NCBI GenBank assembly: GCA_027579435.1
Contig: JANBPK010000213.1
Location: 1 to 32,073, forward strand
Source: Candolleomyces eurysporus
Taxonomy: Eukaryota > Basidiomycota > Agaricomycetes > Agaricales > Psathyrellaceae
Reading direction: 5' to 3'
Length of the DNA: 32,073 nt
Under the pieces are notes generated by a model. That model was not told the DNA's origin. It made no database searches and worked only from the letters and a program-made list of their open reading frames with translations. The position numbers were made by a program, and so were the translations under genes. This document shows positions 21,200-30,973 of this stretch, piece after piece; position 1 is the first letter of the stretch, and each line of letters begins with the position of its first letter.

Positions 21200-21599
21200 G
21201 GCGTCTCCGATTCCTAGTCGTACGAACGATGATTAGATTCGGTTGAGTAGTCTCTTAAGTCCCAGGCAGACAGATGTATACCAGCGCAAGGCTAAAATAT
21301 ACAGGGTACAAACATCTCGCGGCAAGAATAATCGGATTCAATATGCACTTGAACGTCNAAAAAATCATTTCTCAATCCGTCAAGATCAGCCGCACCTAGT
21401 CCATGAACACCCTGAGGGCTGAAGCCATAGCAAAGCGAGGCAGGACTTGTACACGATATCAAAATACAGGAATAAATTGAATACGTGGAACAGCACTTTC
21501 ATAAATGGATGACCAAAGGACCACGACCTCGAGTCGCCGGATTGCTTACTCCGACTAGTCTGAGCAGCTTGCCTTCGCCCTCCCACCGCTATCAGCTAG
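21200..21599. other. interval without a supported gene
   Basis: Upstream flank of the F-box-like gene. An N at 21359 precedes an A6 run. The minus frame 21386-21586 has no recognised domain. Confidence 0.4.
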
Positions 21600-22170
21600 A
21601 TGTCAGGAGAGGTTTGACTCTGGGGCCTGGTCACGCATGTTGGGTCAGTTTGTAAGGGGGAGGTCTGAATCGGTGAATTGGGGGTCGAGTTGGGATCAAC
21701 ATCTGGAACACAAGGGGGCATAGAGGTATCGAACGTATCCTCGTTTGAAAGTGACTTGGGGCGCTAGATTACTTCAGCGAGTGGTATGTCGATCGGGGCC
21801 TACCATAGATGCTGATTTACTTGTGATATTCGATAGTACCAAGGAGAGGCCTCAGGCGTCAGTTTTTGTTTGAAATTTCTCGAATACTTTCAATCACTGG
21901 TGAGAGTCTAGGTAGGAAATGTTGCGTTAATGTATGTTCCGAGCAGCCATTCGAATGGACGAGTTGAATGTGCCTCAGGGGCCGACTTGCCGGAGGTTCG
22001 ACTCGGCGGCTGCAAATTATTTCATCGCAATATTCATTGTGGTCAGGATCACCCATGTCATGACTAGAGAGGAACGCCAGGGAAGAGCTCCGGTTTGAGG
22101 GCTCGGGGAAAAGGTCCGAAGACTTTACAGCGGCATCACAATATCGAGGAAAAGATCGACCCCAGCCCAA
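21600..22170 (-). pseudogene. relic of an F-box/LRR paralogue, 3' end only
   Basis: Matches the last ~110 codons and 3' flank of the intact paralogue at 25563-26999 (its about 25320-25900). The minus frame keeps YCDEII, RPLRHIQLVHSNGCSEHTL and HFLPRLSPVIESIREIS, against YCDEIV, RQLRRIRLLCPNGCSEDTL and RFLPRLQPVIKDIRGFS in the intact gene. The flank shares ggcctggtcacg, cataGAGGTAT, GTATCCTC and GGGGCCTACC. The F-box and central repeats are absent. Confidence 0.75.
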
Positions 22171-23272
22171 CTCACCTCCGTCCGTTCTGTAACACTGTCA
22201 CGGGATGTTGGTATGATGATTCAGTAGCAAACAAGCCAACATAGAGCGGAAACGTCCAGGAACCAAACACCGGGAGGATCCAAGCGTACCTCAGAAGCCA
22301 GAACTCATTCATATCAAGATTCGAACTCTTCGTCCCTCACTTCCGGATTCACATGGTGTGAAAGAAACAATTGCTTATGAGAGGTTGAGCCTCGGAATTG
22401 TCAAACTTCCGAGTTCTTCCCCTTCCAATCCAAACGCTCCATATGCCACTTTCCCTGCAGACCTAAGCCTCTGAAACATCAGCAGAACTCTCCTCTCTAT
22501 CTTCGCAATGGTGGACTGCTAGGGGCGTCTTGGGATAAACCCCATCTGAAACCGCATGTTCTTTGACCGACAATTCGAGGAAGCTGGGAAACTGGGTCGC
22601 GAAATGACCGGGGCAGTAATGGGAAGCGAGCCTCAGACAGAATCTAGAAACGATATATCGATCGTTATCGTTTCGAAAACACCGACCCGAACAAAGCTTG
22701 AAGAATCATAATATGTATGTATGTCAATCATCTCTTTCCCCTCTACTACCGTAGTTATTGGGGATAGACCTGAGGAACCCACCACGACGGAATAGTTTCA
22801 CCAATTCAGATCATACCTTCCGTCTTCCTGGAATCGTTTCATGAGCCTGCAAGCCCTTCATTGCGTGCCGGGACTGGTATGTCTCCGATCGTTTGAATTG
22901 CACTCAAAGTTCAAGGAGCTAAAATACACTACTAGCGTGTCGGGAAATGTTGTCCAGCGAAACGGGTAACCTGAGGCGCTTACTCCCACTGGGTCGGTTC
23001 TTCTCTAGATCTCAAGAATGACAACCTCAAGTCGTCATGAAGTAAAGCGGCATGACCTACAACCTATACAATGGCTCGCGCCACTGAACCTCCTCCTATC
23101 TGTTGGCCCAACTCCTGCGCGCACGTAAAGTGGTCCTTGCTATCTTGAATCCCAGATCAACGCTATATCCTGTCGTCTCGTCCCATCGTACCTCCATCTC
23201 AATTGATTGTGAAAGCTGTCCATATCGGTCGCTCATTCCATAGAATTGAAGCGCCTACCCCACTTGCGTTGA
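22171..23272. other. 1.1 kb without a supported gene
   Basis: No open frame of note. It contains a 9 bp inverted repeat at 22647-22674 and a short tatg microsatellite (atgtatgtatgtc, about 22712-22724). The 3' part is presumably the promoter of the gene at 23332. Confidence 0.5.
22647..22674. repeat. inverted repeat, 9 bp arms
   Basis: GAAACGATA (22647-22655) and its exact complement TATCGTTTC (22666-22674), separated by 10 nt whose core ATCGAT is itself palindromic. Could be a protein-binding site; it lies ~660 bp upstream of the 23332 ATG. Confidence 0.4.
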
Positions 23273-23280
23273 TATAAAAG
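23273..23280 (+). promoter_or_regulatory. TATA box of the helical membrane-active-like gene
   Basis: TATAAAAG, a consensus TATA element, 52-59 bp upstream of the chosen ATG at 23332. This supports a short 5' UTR and that start. Confidence 0.6.
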
Positions 23281-23331
23281 GGAACCCGAGACTTGAGTTA
23301 TGGTACCGCATACAAACCCTACTTCCCAAGC

Positions 23332-24907
23332 ATGCCTACTGCAACCGCAGCTCCTAGCCAGGCTTACCTTGATGCACTGAAGGTTCTCGACAGATACAAA
23401 ACCGAAGGTGTCACCCGGGCTGAATCCGATGATTTCATTAAGGGTGCTATTAACGAGCTGGACAACGATACTGGCAAGTTTGCCGAGGACATTGGTCAGG
23501 TTAGCACATGGGCCATCCAGGTTGATGAGGCCTTCGACCGAGTTATTCGAGGCCTCACCAATTTGGTCACTGAATTTGGTAGCGACTTTCCTTCCCTTAA
23601 CGACTTCCTCGGTGAATGGAAGGGCTACAACCAGGTTAGTCGCTTGAGCACCTTTTGTTTTCCAAGCATGCTCATCGTACTCTAGCGCTGGATTACGCAC
23701 CTTGCCCTCTCGCGGGATGTAGCCTCCGAGTACGTCTCAGTTTTGCAAAGTGGGTCCTTACCTTCATCCCGGCTACATGTCAAAGACTGATGCATTCTTA
23801 CAGGATTCGACCAGGTCTTCCTCGATATGGTTGGCATGATTCAGACCGACCAAGATCGGCAGGATGTCATCACCGAGTTCGGTGCATTTGCCGTTTGTCT
23901 ATTCCCCTTAAACAGCTCCTTTATTTCTAATTTTGGGTCATTAGAACGAAGACCATGACCGCTCTCAGGAGATGTCTGACGGGTTTATGAATCTGAAGAC
24001 CGATATCGAAGATTTTGTTGTCAGGTTTGACGCCTATATCGAGAAAACTAGCGCCGAGCTTCAAGCGCAGGCCACGCAGTTGCAGAAACAGATTGAGAAG
24101 CTCAAGTCGCTAGTTCAAGAGTAAATTCTCCTTTCTTTCCACTTGGCGAACCTGAACTCAATATCCCGCAGTCTGGATTCAGCGGTACGTTTGCGCCTGT
24201 TCGCTCTATACAATTGCCTCTCAAACTATGCGGAAAGATTAAAGACGCCACTGTTGCACTCTTGGACAGTGCTGAGGCCGCAGAAACAATGGTTGGAGTA
24301 CGTTTTCCTTTTCAAAGTTATCTCGTTGCCGTATCATTTTGACAAATTACCTTAGGTTGTTGGAATTGCTGTCGCCGGGACTGTTCTCGCGGTACTGATC
24401 GCTGAGCGCCTCGGTGAGCTAAACCACTGTCTATGCACAAATTATCGTCCTAACTCTATCATAGTGAACATTATAGCGCTTGGGAACAGTCAGAGAGAGC
24501 TTGAAGATGTCAATAGCAAGCAAGAAGGCTTAGCAAAGATCAAGTCCGAATTCGACGGCTTAAGGCCGGACATTGCGTTGATCTGTGCGAAACTGGTCTT
24601 ATTCGCTGAGATATGGTCTTCTGTAAGCTTCGTTGTGATTCGATTGCACCCTCGAGGCTCGACTGAGCAATCTTGAATAGGTTCGGGACCAGACTGTGCA
24701 TTTCCAGGAACAGCTGAAAATTGGGCTGGACCAAGTTAATAACGAAGTTAGTAAACACGTTTGGCATAGGCAATGAACGTACTGACTACAGGCAACCGTC
24801 AATAGAGGTTCAAGTTGGAGATCGAACTCGCTAGGAAGCTTTGCAAGCCTCTCATCGACGGCCTCAACAAATACACGGAACAGTTGGTGAACCATCCAGC
24901 CAGATAA
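23332..24907 (+). CDS. all-helical protein with central hydrophobic segment, ClyA/HBL-type layout (putative pore former)
   Basis: Ten exons: 23332-23634, 23686-23749, 23804-23892, 23945-24120, 24172-24184 (13 nt), 24238-24297, 24356-24413, 24465-24622, 24681-24746, 24806-24907; 362 aa, every phase agrees. The N-terminal ~150 residues are predicted amphipathic helices. A coiled-coil rich in Gln, Lys and Glu covers about 185-211, then a Gly/Ala/Val hydrophobic segment at about 233-251, a second helical region, a less hydrophobic stretch at about 291-305, and a helical C-terminus. No signal peptide. Long helices around a hydrophobic insert match the ClyA, HBL/NHE and Cry6A alpha-pore-forming group in layout and length; this is inference from architecture, not a motif match. 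Similar uncharacterised proteins are, as I recall, common in basidiomycetes. It could instead be an intracellular structural protein. Start: first in-frame ATG, downstream of a TATA box. Confidence 0.75.
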
Positions 24908-25319
24908 TCGAAGAAAACCGTCGGAAACAAAAATTTTTTTGACTCAACCTGCCATTACTCGAGTAAATAATTTGAATGTGATTCTGTTGACTGTTGTACA
25001 AGTATTGCCTCGCTTCGCTACGGTTCGATATAAATGAAAATACGGTTTGGCATTCAAAGATGTGCAAGGAGAGTCAAGGAACGAACGTTATCAGGAGAGG
25101 GCGCAGTCGTTGGTAGCTCCGATCCAAGAGTCTCGAAGAGAGGGCCATAACACTTCGGTGGAGAGCTTGCAGGCAGGGACGGGAGTCGGTGGGGGAAGGT
25201 CGGGGACTTTCGGGGTGGTATATCAAAAGGAAAACCGCTTTGGAGAATGAGATGAAAGCCCCAATGTCGAGGTCAGGAGTCACCCTTAATTCTACGTCTG
25301 CATCATCTTTGTTTGAGTC
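24908..25319. other. interval without a supported gene
   Basis: Starts with the 3' flank of the helical-protein gene (a T7 run at about 24934). Frames at plus 25047-25250 and minus 25074-25283 overlap and lack recognisable content. About 25320-25562 is the F-box paralogue 3' flank, shared with the relic at 21600. Confidence 0.4.
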
Positions 25320-25562
25320 GTCGATGTGAATAATGCTACCAGCTCGATCTCTGAGGCCAGGTCACGCCCGCTGGGTGGACTCCGCCAAGGGAGGTCGGAA
25401 TCGGTTGTCAAGTTGGGATTAACGGCCATAGAGGTATTGAATGTATCCTCATTTGAAAAGGTGACCTAGATAGCACCAAAGTACTTAAGCGAGCGGTAAA
25501 TTTAAAGTACTCAACTGGGGCCTACCTCGGATGCTGATCTACTAGTCTTAGGAGACTCGATA

Positions 25563-26999
25563 TTATAAAAGAATGGCCTCGGTTTCTATGGAGAAACCGC
25601 GAATATCTTTAATGACCGGTTGGAGTCTGGGTAGGAAACGCCGCATTAGTGTATCTTCAGAGCAGCCATTCGGGCAGAGGAGTCGAATGCGCCTCAGTTG
25701 TCGACTTGTCGGAGATTCGGTTAGGCGGCTGCGAATCATCTCGACGATCTCATCGCAATATTTGTTCTGCTCGGGAATTATCCATGCCAACGACTGTAGA
25801 TGTGGAAGCGGGGGGCAATCTTGGCCTGGAGGAGAACCCCAAGTAAGATACGCGATGAGCTTCGGTTCGAGGTGACCAAGGGACAAGGTCCGAAGCCCTT
25901 GTAGCGGCCTCAAAATGTCGATGACAAGGCAAAGACGATCAATCAACTCCACCCCTAGGATACCCAAGTTTGTGATGGAGGATTTGTCTTCCAGGTGATC
26001 AAAGAACTTCCTGAAGACCTGAGGACGAAGTTCTGGACGCTCTTCCTCCTCCTCTGCATCCAATGGCCAGCCATCCTCGTCCCTCCATTCCAGTGGAGGC
26101 AGCACCTCGATGTGTAGGCTGATAAGAGATGGTGTTCGAATAGTGGAAATTAAGGATAAAACGAATTCCTGGCAACCACGCAAAGTCAAAGTCTTCATAC
26201 TCGCATGAAAAGAATGGGGTTCATCTTCATCTTCCTGTATTTCCCAGCCCAAATAGTCCATCGGCGCCCGATCTTCTTCCTTTATCGTTAAGTGTTCCAG
26301 GTTCTTGAATTGTTGAAGGAGCGACCTGGTCATGGAAAATGGGTAGAACAGTAGGTGAGTCCTTTCCATGGTCAGGTGAGTGAGCTGGGACCATGGAATT
26401 TTAGAAAATATTTGAAGAATGTCCTCAGCCGAGGGGTGGAAGTGGGGTAATCCAAACCTTGAGAGATGGAGACTGCGCAAGGCGGGTACATCAAGGTTTC
26501 TACAGCCCAAAAACGTTCCATATGCGGTTAGGCGAAGTGATTGCAACTGCGGAAATTGTGCAGAATCAAATCGATCGAGCGAATCAACTGCTCCCCAAGC
26601 TTGATCTGCGTAGGAGCGTATGCGGTGGGAGTTGGCAAATATAGGTCCACGGACGAGTTCTGAGTCCTGGTCGTACTCAGAATTCTCGCAAATAAAAACA
26701 GATATGGGGAGAGCGCCCGATCGAGAGAGAGCAAGGCTGACACGAAAACCGGCGAAGGGTGGTGGGGGGCTAGGAAGTCGTTTTCCGGAGGAATCGAGTA
26801 CTTTGGGATCAAAATCCAAGAGGAGCGTCGTCCAAAGGCTTTTCGTTTCTATAACCACCGTTCTCCATGTTCTTGATACGTAGCTGAGTGTCCAAGTGGA
26901 GGATCCCTTGGCCTTTGTCGTGTGAAGGAGGTCGACTTGAGGATGGGCGAAAGCAAAGATGTGCTCCAAGAGCTCGGGGACAAGATGGTTGGCAGACAT
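25563..26999 (-). CDS. F-box/LRR-like protein, paralogue 2 (intact)
   Basis: Single coding exon, 478 aa, uninterrupted. N-terminal F-box-like VPELLEHIFAFAHPQVDLL, then GSSTWTLSYVSRTWRTVVIETKSLW; irregular leucine-rich repeats follow (LRSLHLSRFGLP, LTHLTMERTHLL, LEHLTIKEED, MKTLTLRGCQEF, LISLHIEVLPP, LRTLSLGHLEP, LQSLAWIIPE), and an acidic insert (DAEEEEERPE). A 5' intron (gtatga...cgacag) directly precedes the ATG, as in paralogue 1. It is the closest relative of paralogue 1 (15191-16632), of the relic at 21600-22170 and of the pseudogene at 27290-28530. Role inferred: substrate adaptor of an SCF ubiquitin ligase; nothing shows the target. Confidence 0.88.
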   Translation of the reverse strand: MSANHLVPELLEHIFAFAHPQVDLLHTTKAKGSSTWTLSYVSRTWRTVVIETKSLWTTLLLDFDPKVLDSSGKRLPSPPPPFAGFRVSLALSRSGALPISVFICENSEYDQDSELVRGPIFANSHRIRSYADQAWGAVDSLDRFDSAQFPQLQSLRLTAYGTFLGCRNLDVPALRSLHLSRFGLPHFHPSAEDILQIFSKIPWSQLTHLTMERTHLLFYPFSMTRSLLQQFKNLEHLTIKEEDRAPMDYLGWEIQEDEDEPHSFHASMKTLTLRGCQEFVLSLISTIRTPSLISLHIEVLPPLEWRDEDGWPLDAEEEEERPELRPQVFRKFFDHLEDKSSITNLGILGVELIDRLCLVIDILRPLQGLRTLSLGHLEPKLIAYLTWGSPPGQDCPPLPHLQSLAWIIPEQNKYCDEIVEMIRSRLTESPTSRQLRRIRLLCPNGCSEDTLMRRFLPRLQPVIKDIRGFSIETEAILL

Positions 27000-27289
27000 C
27001 TGTCGGCTGCTACCAATGAGTATGCGGTGTGGTGACTAAAAATGGGGTATTCATACCTTTACCGCCTTGGGCTATCGACGAGGGAAGAGAGAGTGCATCA
27101 ATTCGATGGTCCCACCCGAGTCCCACCAAATGCTGTGGTGAGTCCGAGGAATATCCGAGAAAACTCTCATCGTCTTACATTCTCGAGTCCTTGTATAGTC
27201 TGCTGCGGTATTCGTTAAAATGATTTACTCAACTGGCTGCAAGTGAATATAGGGAACTGCGAAAACATGAATCTTCAACGATTAAGGGT
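27000..27289. other. 5' region of F-box paralogue 2
   Basis: Contains the putative 5' intron (about 27000-27057 on the minus strand) and an upstream non-coding exon. No other gene seen. Confidence 0.45.
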
Positions 27290-28530
27290 AACGATAGACC
27301 TCGAAGGTCAACGACTGGAGATCCGGGAAGGTACAACTCGCAGACGCTGTTCCTGGGTCTTGTTGCTATCCCGAAAACAGGAAATCGACCAACTCCTCTT
27401 CAAGTTCGTTCGTAGCCAACTTCCGGAGGGGTGAGAATTGCTTGACGATTCTCACGACAGGGAAGCTCTGGAATCCCCACAGACCGGGACTGGTGACAAA
27501 TGATCTGTTCTCCAGCGTATTCAGGAAATCTGTGATCCCATTGAAGATATCGCCATCGCCCTCGCAATCATCGGAAGACAAGACTCCCTCAGCATGAGGG
27601 CCATCTTGCAACTCCAGATTCAGATGCTCGAGATAGGGAGTTCGCATGATTGCAAGGAAAGGAAACATGACGGAGCGGGGAGCCATCATCACGCGTAGAT
27701 TCTTCAAGCGTTCGAAGGGATATAGTAGCTTTCCGTGTTGCACTTTCCAATTCGCGTGTCGATTGTTTAATGATTGGGGCTCTTGGAGGATGAGAGTCTC
27801 GAGTTTGTAAAATTGAGATAAAATACAGGAAACGCCTTGAAAACCTCTCCGCAAGAGTTCTGTGCACTTGGTTGAGATATGAGAGAGCTGGAACCAAAGA
27901 ATCTTGATGTAAGGGGGAATACCATGGCCATGGAGGATGCTGGGTGTCGTCCCGTGGGTCTGATAGCTCCAACTTGCGGAGTAAGGGCGCGTCGAGTACG
28001 CATGTCTCGCCCTCTGGAAATTCGTCGGGGTTCACGTCACCCAAGTCCAACATTAATGTTTGAAGGTGAGGAAAGGGTATCCGCTGCATGGCGAACCGCT
28101 GGAATAACAGAGTGGGCGGCTTTTCGGTGAATCCTTCCAATCGATGAGCGTTGGCAAGAATGGGAGAGAGGATGATCATATCGATTTGCGAGCCTTCGCC
28201 ATCGTCGAAATCGCATTTCTGCCACCGGCTCAGCCTACCGGTTTTCTGAATCCAAGCTGAGAATGGGAGGGGGGCTGAGCGCGACAGGGCCAAGCAGAGG
28301 CGCGAAATTGCAGCTGGGATTGAGGGGTTTTGCTGGGGATCTCGAATGAGGACCTTTGTCCAGAGAGACTTGGCCCCAATCGCAGCCGCCCTCCAAGATC
28401 TAGACACCGTGCTCAACTTCCACGTTGACGAGCCCGTCCGACACGTTCTCGGGATCGTGAAGAACGTTGACCTTTGGATGCGCGAGTCCAAATATGCGCT
28501 CTAGCAGCTCCTGGGGCAAGGATTCGGCCC
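27290..28530 (-). pseudogene. F-box/LRR paralogue 3, broken
   Basis: Domain order follows paralogues 1 and 2 but the frame is interrupted. The start ATG is missing: where the others read cag|ATG, this has ttttcag|GGCCGAATCC. An F-box-like ESLPQELLERIFGLAHPKVNVLHD is open in one frame, then GSSTWKLSTVSRSWR and GAKSLW continue in another, with the shift between about 28430 and 28465. A second shift lies at a G5 run (27913-27917), after which ILWFQLSHIS...LETLILQEPQ and LEHLNLELQD continue in a third frame. A stop follows at about 27366, and a final match (LQSLTFE) occurs out of frame at about 27300-27320. One lesion could be a homopolymer error; three plus a lost start point to a pseudogene. 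Confidence 0.8.
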
Positions 28531-28874
28531 TGAAAACTCGTACGAAAGATGATAAAGGGGAGCGGTGCACTAGGGAGATGATGGTTTAGAACAAAGAGTT
28601 TTACCAAATTCGTGACGGGACCTTGATCGATTACGCTTCGCTCGCATGACGAATTGCAAGTAAAACCCAGCAACCATAGAATACACTCAGCCATGCGATA
28701 AAAGCACACGTCCTACATATGCTAAGATCGTATCTGCTGGCTTAGAAGAAAAGCAGCTCATCGACAGTCTCCCAACCATGAATATTTGCCAGCGTCCCGA
28801 CCGAGCGCCCTCTAAGCGCTGTTGCCGTCATCCTCAACCTCTTCTCCCAACCTATCTTCTGGATTAGAGATCCA
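28531..28874. other. 3' flank of aldo-keto reductase A, duplicated
   Basis: About 28675-28874 matches 30773-30973 (gcactcag(c/g)catgc(g/a)ataaaa, cacgtcctacatat, gaaaaagcagct, tcctcaacctcttct), the 3' flank of the second reductase gene. It is the left boundary of that tandem duplication. Confidence 0.6.
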
Positions 28875-30468
28875 TCATTCCCATCCGAGCTGCTCAACAG
28901 TCCAGCCCCAAACCATCCCCTTCTCGTCCGGTTTATTACACACCCTCAAATTTCTGTCCAACTTGTTGATGGCATCTACGTCTTCGGTCGAGACCGAGAT
29001 GATCTAAGCTCAGTGGACAAGCTCAGTGGACAAGCGGGGCACAGAAAAAAAGAGCAGAAAAGAGGGATCAGACGTACCGATAAGTTCTCCTTCTGCCTTT
29101 CCGCATCCACACTCTTTGGCAAAATCACGATTCCTCTCGCGATATGCCACGAAAGTGTAATCTGGTTCGGCGTCACACCATACTTTCTCGCCAACTCGTT
29201 TATGAGAGGGTCTGAGCGGACCGCTGCGTAGCCGCTGGGGCAGTAGGCTTGGAGTACTATGTCTTTAGAAGCGCAGTAGGCTCGGAGGGATTCTTGGGCG
29301 AGGTAGGGGTGCAGTCTAGGTAGAATAGAGTGACAGGGTTAGTGAATGATTGGGATGGGAGGGAAATGAGAGATGAGGCGTACTCGACTTGGTTTATAGT
29401 AGGTACGATCTTTGCTGTTTTCAATAGGATTTCCAAGCTACCGATCGGAGCGTCGACATAAGGTTAGCCTACTCAACCTAACACCCTTGTCGAATAAATG
29501 AAGTAGATGATAAAACTCACTTCTTGACCGAAAAATTACTAACACCGATCGCCCTAACTTTGCCCGTCTCCAACAACTTCTCAATCTCCGCCCACGACTC
29601 GGAAAATGTCACGCTCTCGTTCAGCTTGAGAGTCCCATCAGGATTCTTTGGGAAGTCAGTCGTTTCTGTTAATAGAGGGGGCGCGGGATAAGAAAACGTC
29701 TCTCATTGGTGTTGTATAAGTAGGGAAATAACCGTACCGTCGTGTTCAATCGACTGGGGCCAATGCATCAAATACTGTAATAAAGCCATTTAACATGTAG
29801 TCAATTTAACAAGCATAATGAGAGAAAACACTGAACGTACCAAATCAACATAGTCCAACCCCAAATTCTTCAACGACTGCTCAAACGACCAAGCCACACG
29901 ATCATGGTGACTCCACCTATGTAGTATATGTTCACCTCACGTCAACACCACTGCACACACACAAAGAAGTTTCCTCGACACGCAAAGCAAACCACACCAC
30001 TCGAACCTGAGAAAAAGCCGAACGAGAAGAGAAAGACGTACGGCAACTTGGTAGTAACGAACACCTCCTCCCTCTTCAACCCGCTCTCCCTAACCGCATC
30101 CCCGACAGCACCTTCAGTCCTATACTGCAACGCGGTATCGATATGCCTGTACCCCGCCTGCAGGGCCGTGAGGAGCCAGGACTTGACTTGGGATTGGGCG
30201 ACGGGGTCGCTTNGGGGGAGCGTAAGCTCCGCTTCCTGTTATCATCGAGTTTAGGTCAGTAGGTAAAGAAGGATGGGGTAGGTAGGCAGGGAGAAGAAAA
30301 GTAGATAACGGATGATTTATAAAGGAGGGAGGAACGTAGGCAAGGTAAGAAGCGAAAGAAGGAGAGAAAGCAGTGAGGGAAAGAAAACACACCAATAATC
30401 GGAATCTCAACCCCATTATTCAACTTGACAGGCTTCAAATCCGGAGTCGCGTTCGTGTTCGCCGCCAT
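28875..30468 (-). CDS. aldo-keto reductase A
   Basis: Eight exons: 30468-30393, 30235-30042, 29916-29841, 29774-29738, 29665-29521, 29437-29384, 29315-29078, 29003-28875; 315 aa once the N at 30213 is ignored. All four catalytic residues are visible: Asp and Tyr in [10 protein letters not shown], Lys in TTKLPW, His in YLMHWPQ. The NADPH-binding tail includes [17 protein letters not shown]; other family marks are [25 protein letters not shown] and [12 protein letters not shown]. It reduces aldehydes or ketones with NADPH in the cytosol, in the aldose reductase/GCY1-like branch; the substrate is not readable. An unusually large first intron (157 bp) follows 25 codons. Tandem with the copy at 30974, same strand, offset ~2.1 kb. 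Confidence 0.92.
29008..29033. repeat. 13 bp tandem duplication inside the last intron of aldo-keto reductase A
   Basis: gctcagtggacaa occurs twice back to back beside the acceptor of the last intron (minus strand acceptor gcttag). The second copy adds length only and leaves the splice signal intact. It is absent from the same intron of the second reductase gene. Confidence 0.8.
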
Positions 30469-30973
30469 CTTGCCTATACGTACGCTCAGCGGTGGGAGGC
30501 TCGGAGGATGGTCAGTAGTCAAAGGAAAGAAGGCAAAGAAGAGATATGTTGAGAAATCCCAACCTGCATAGGCTACTTATACGCATTCTCAAGAAGCCAT
30601 CGGAGATTCCTCGCAAATTCTCCTCCCCAAGAACATGATCATAGGTCTTCAAGACTTGGAAGAATCAAGGGATGGGCACAGAGCCCTGCTACGAAGGACA
30701 ACGATCCGGTTCCGAAGCACCTCACATCAAGTCCACAGCGAATTGTATCCAACGTTCAATAGCCAATGGACATATAGAATGCACTCAGGCATGCAATAAA
30801 AGGACACGTCCTACATATTCTGAAATCGTCTGTGCTGACCCAAACGAAAAAGCAGCTGCTCGGCAGCCTCCCAACCGCGAAGATTTGCGACCGTCCCAGC
30901 CAGGCGCCCACTAAGCGCCGTCGTCGCCATCCTCAACCTCTTCTTCCACCTTATCTTTCATATTCAAAATCCA
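30469..30973. other. intergenic interval between the two reductases
   Basis: Holds the promoter of reductase A (about 30469-30700) and the duplicated 3' flank of reductase B (about 30773-30973). No gene seen; plus frames 30672-30914 and 30832-31068 lie over the duplicated non-coding flank. Confidence 0.5.

Noticed and set aside
23233..23700. 155-residue minus-strand frame
   Set aside because: Antisense to exon 1 of the helical-protein gene, which has a TATA box and ten phase-consistent exons.
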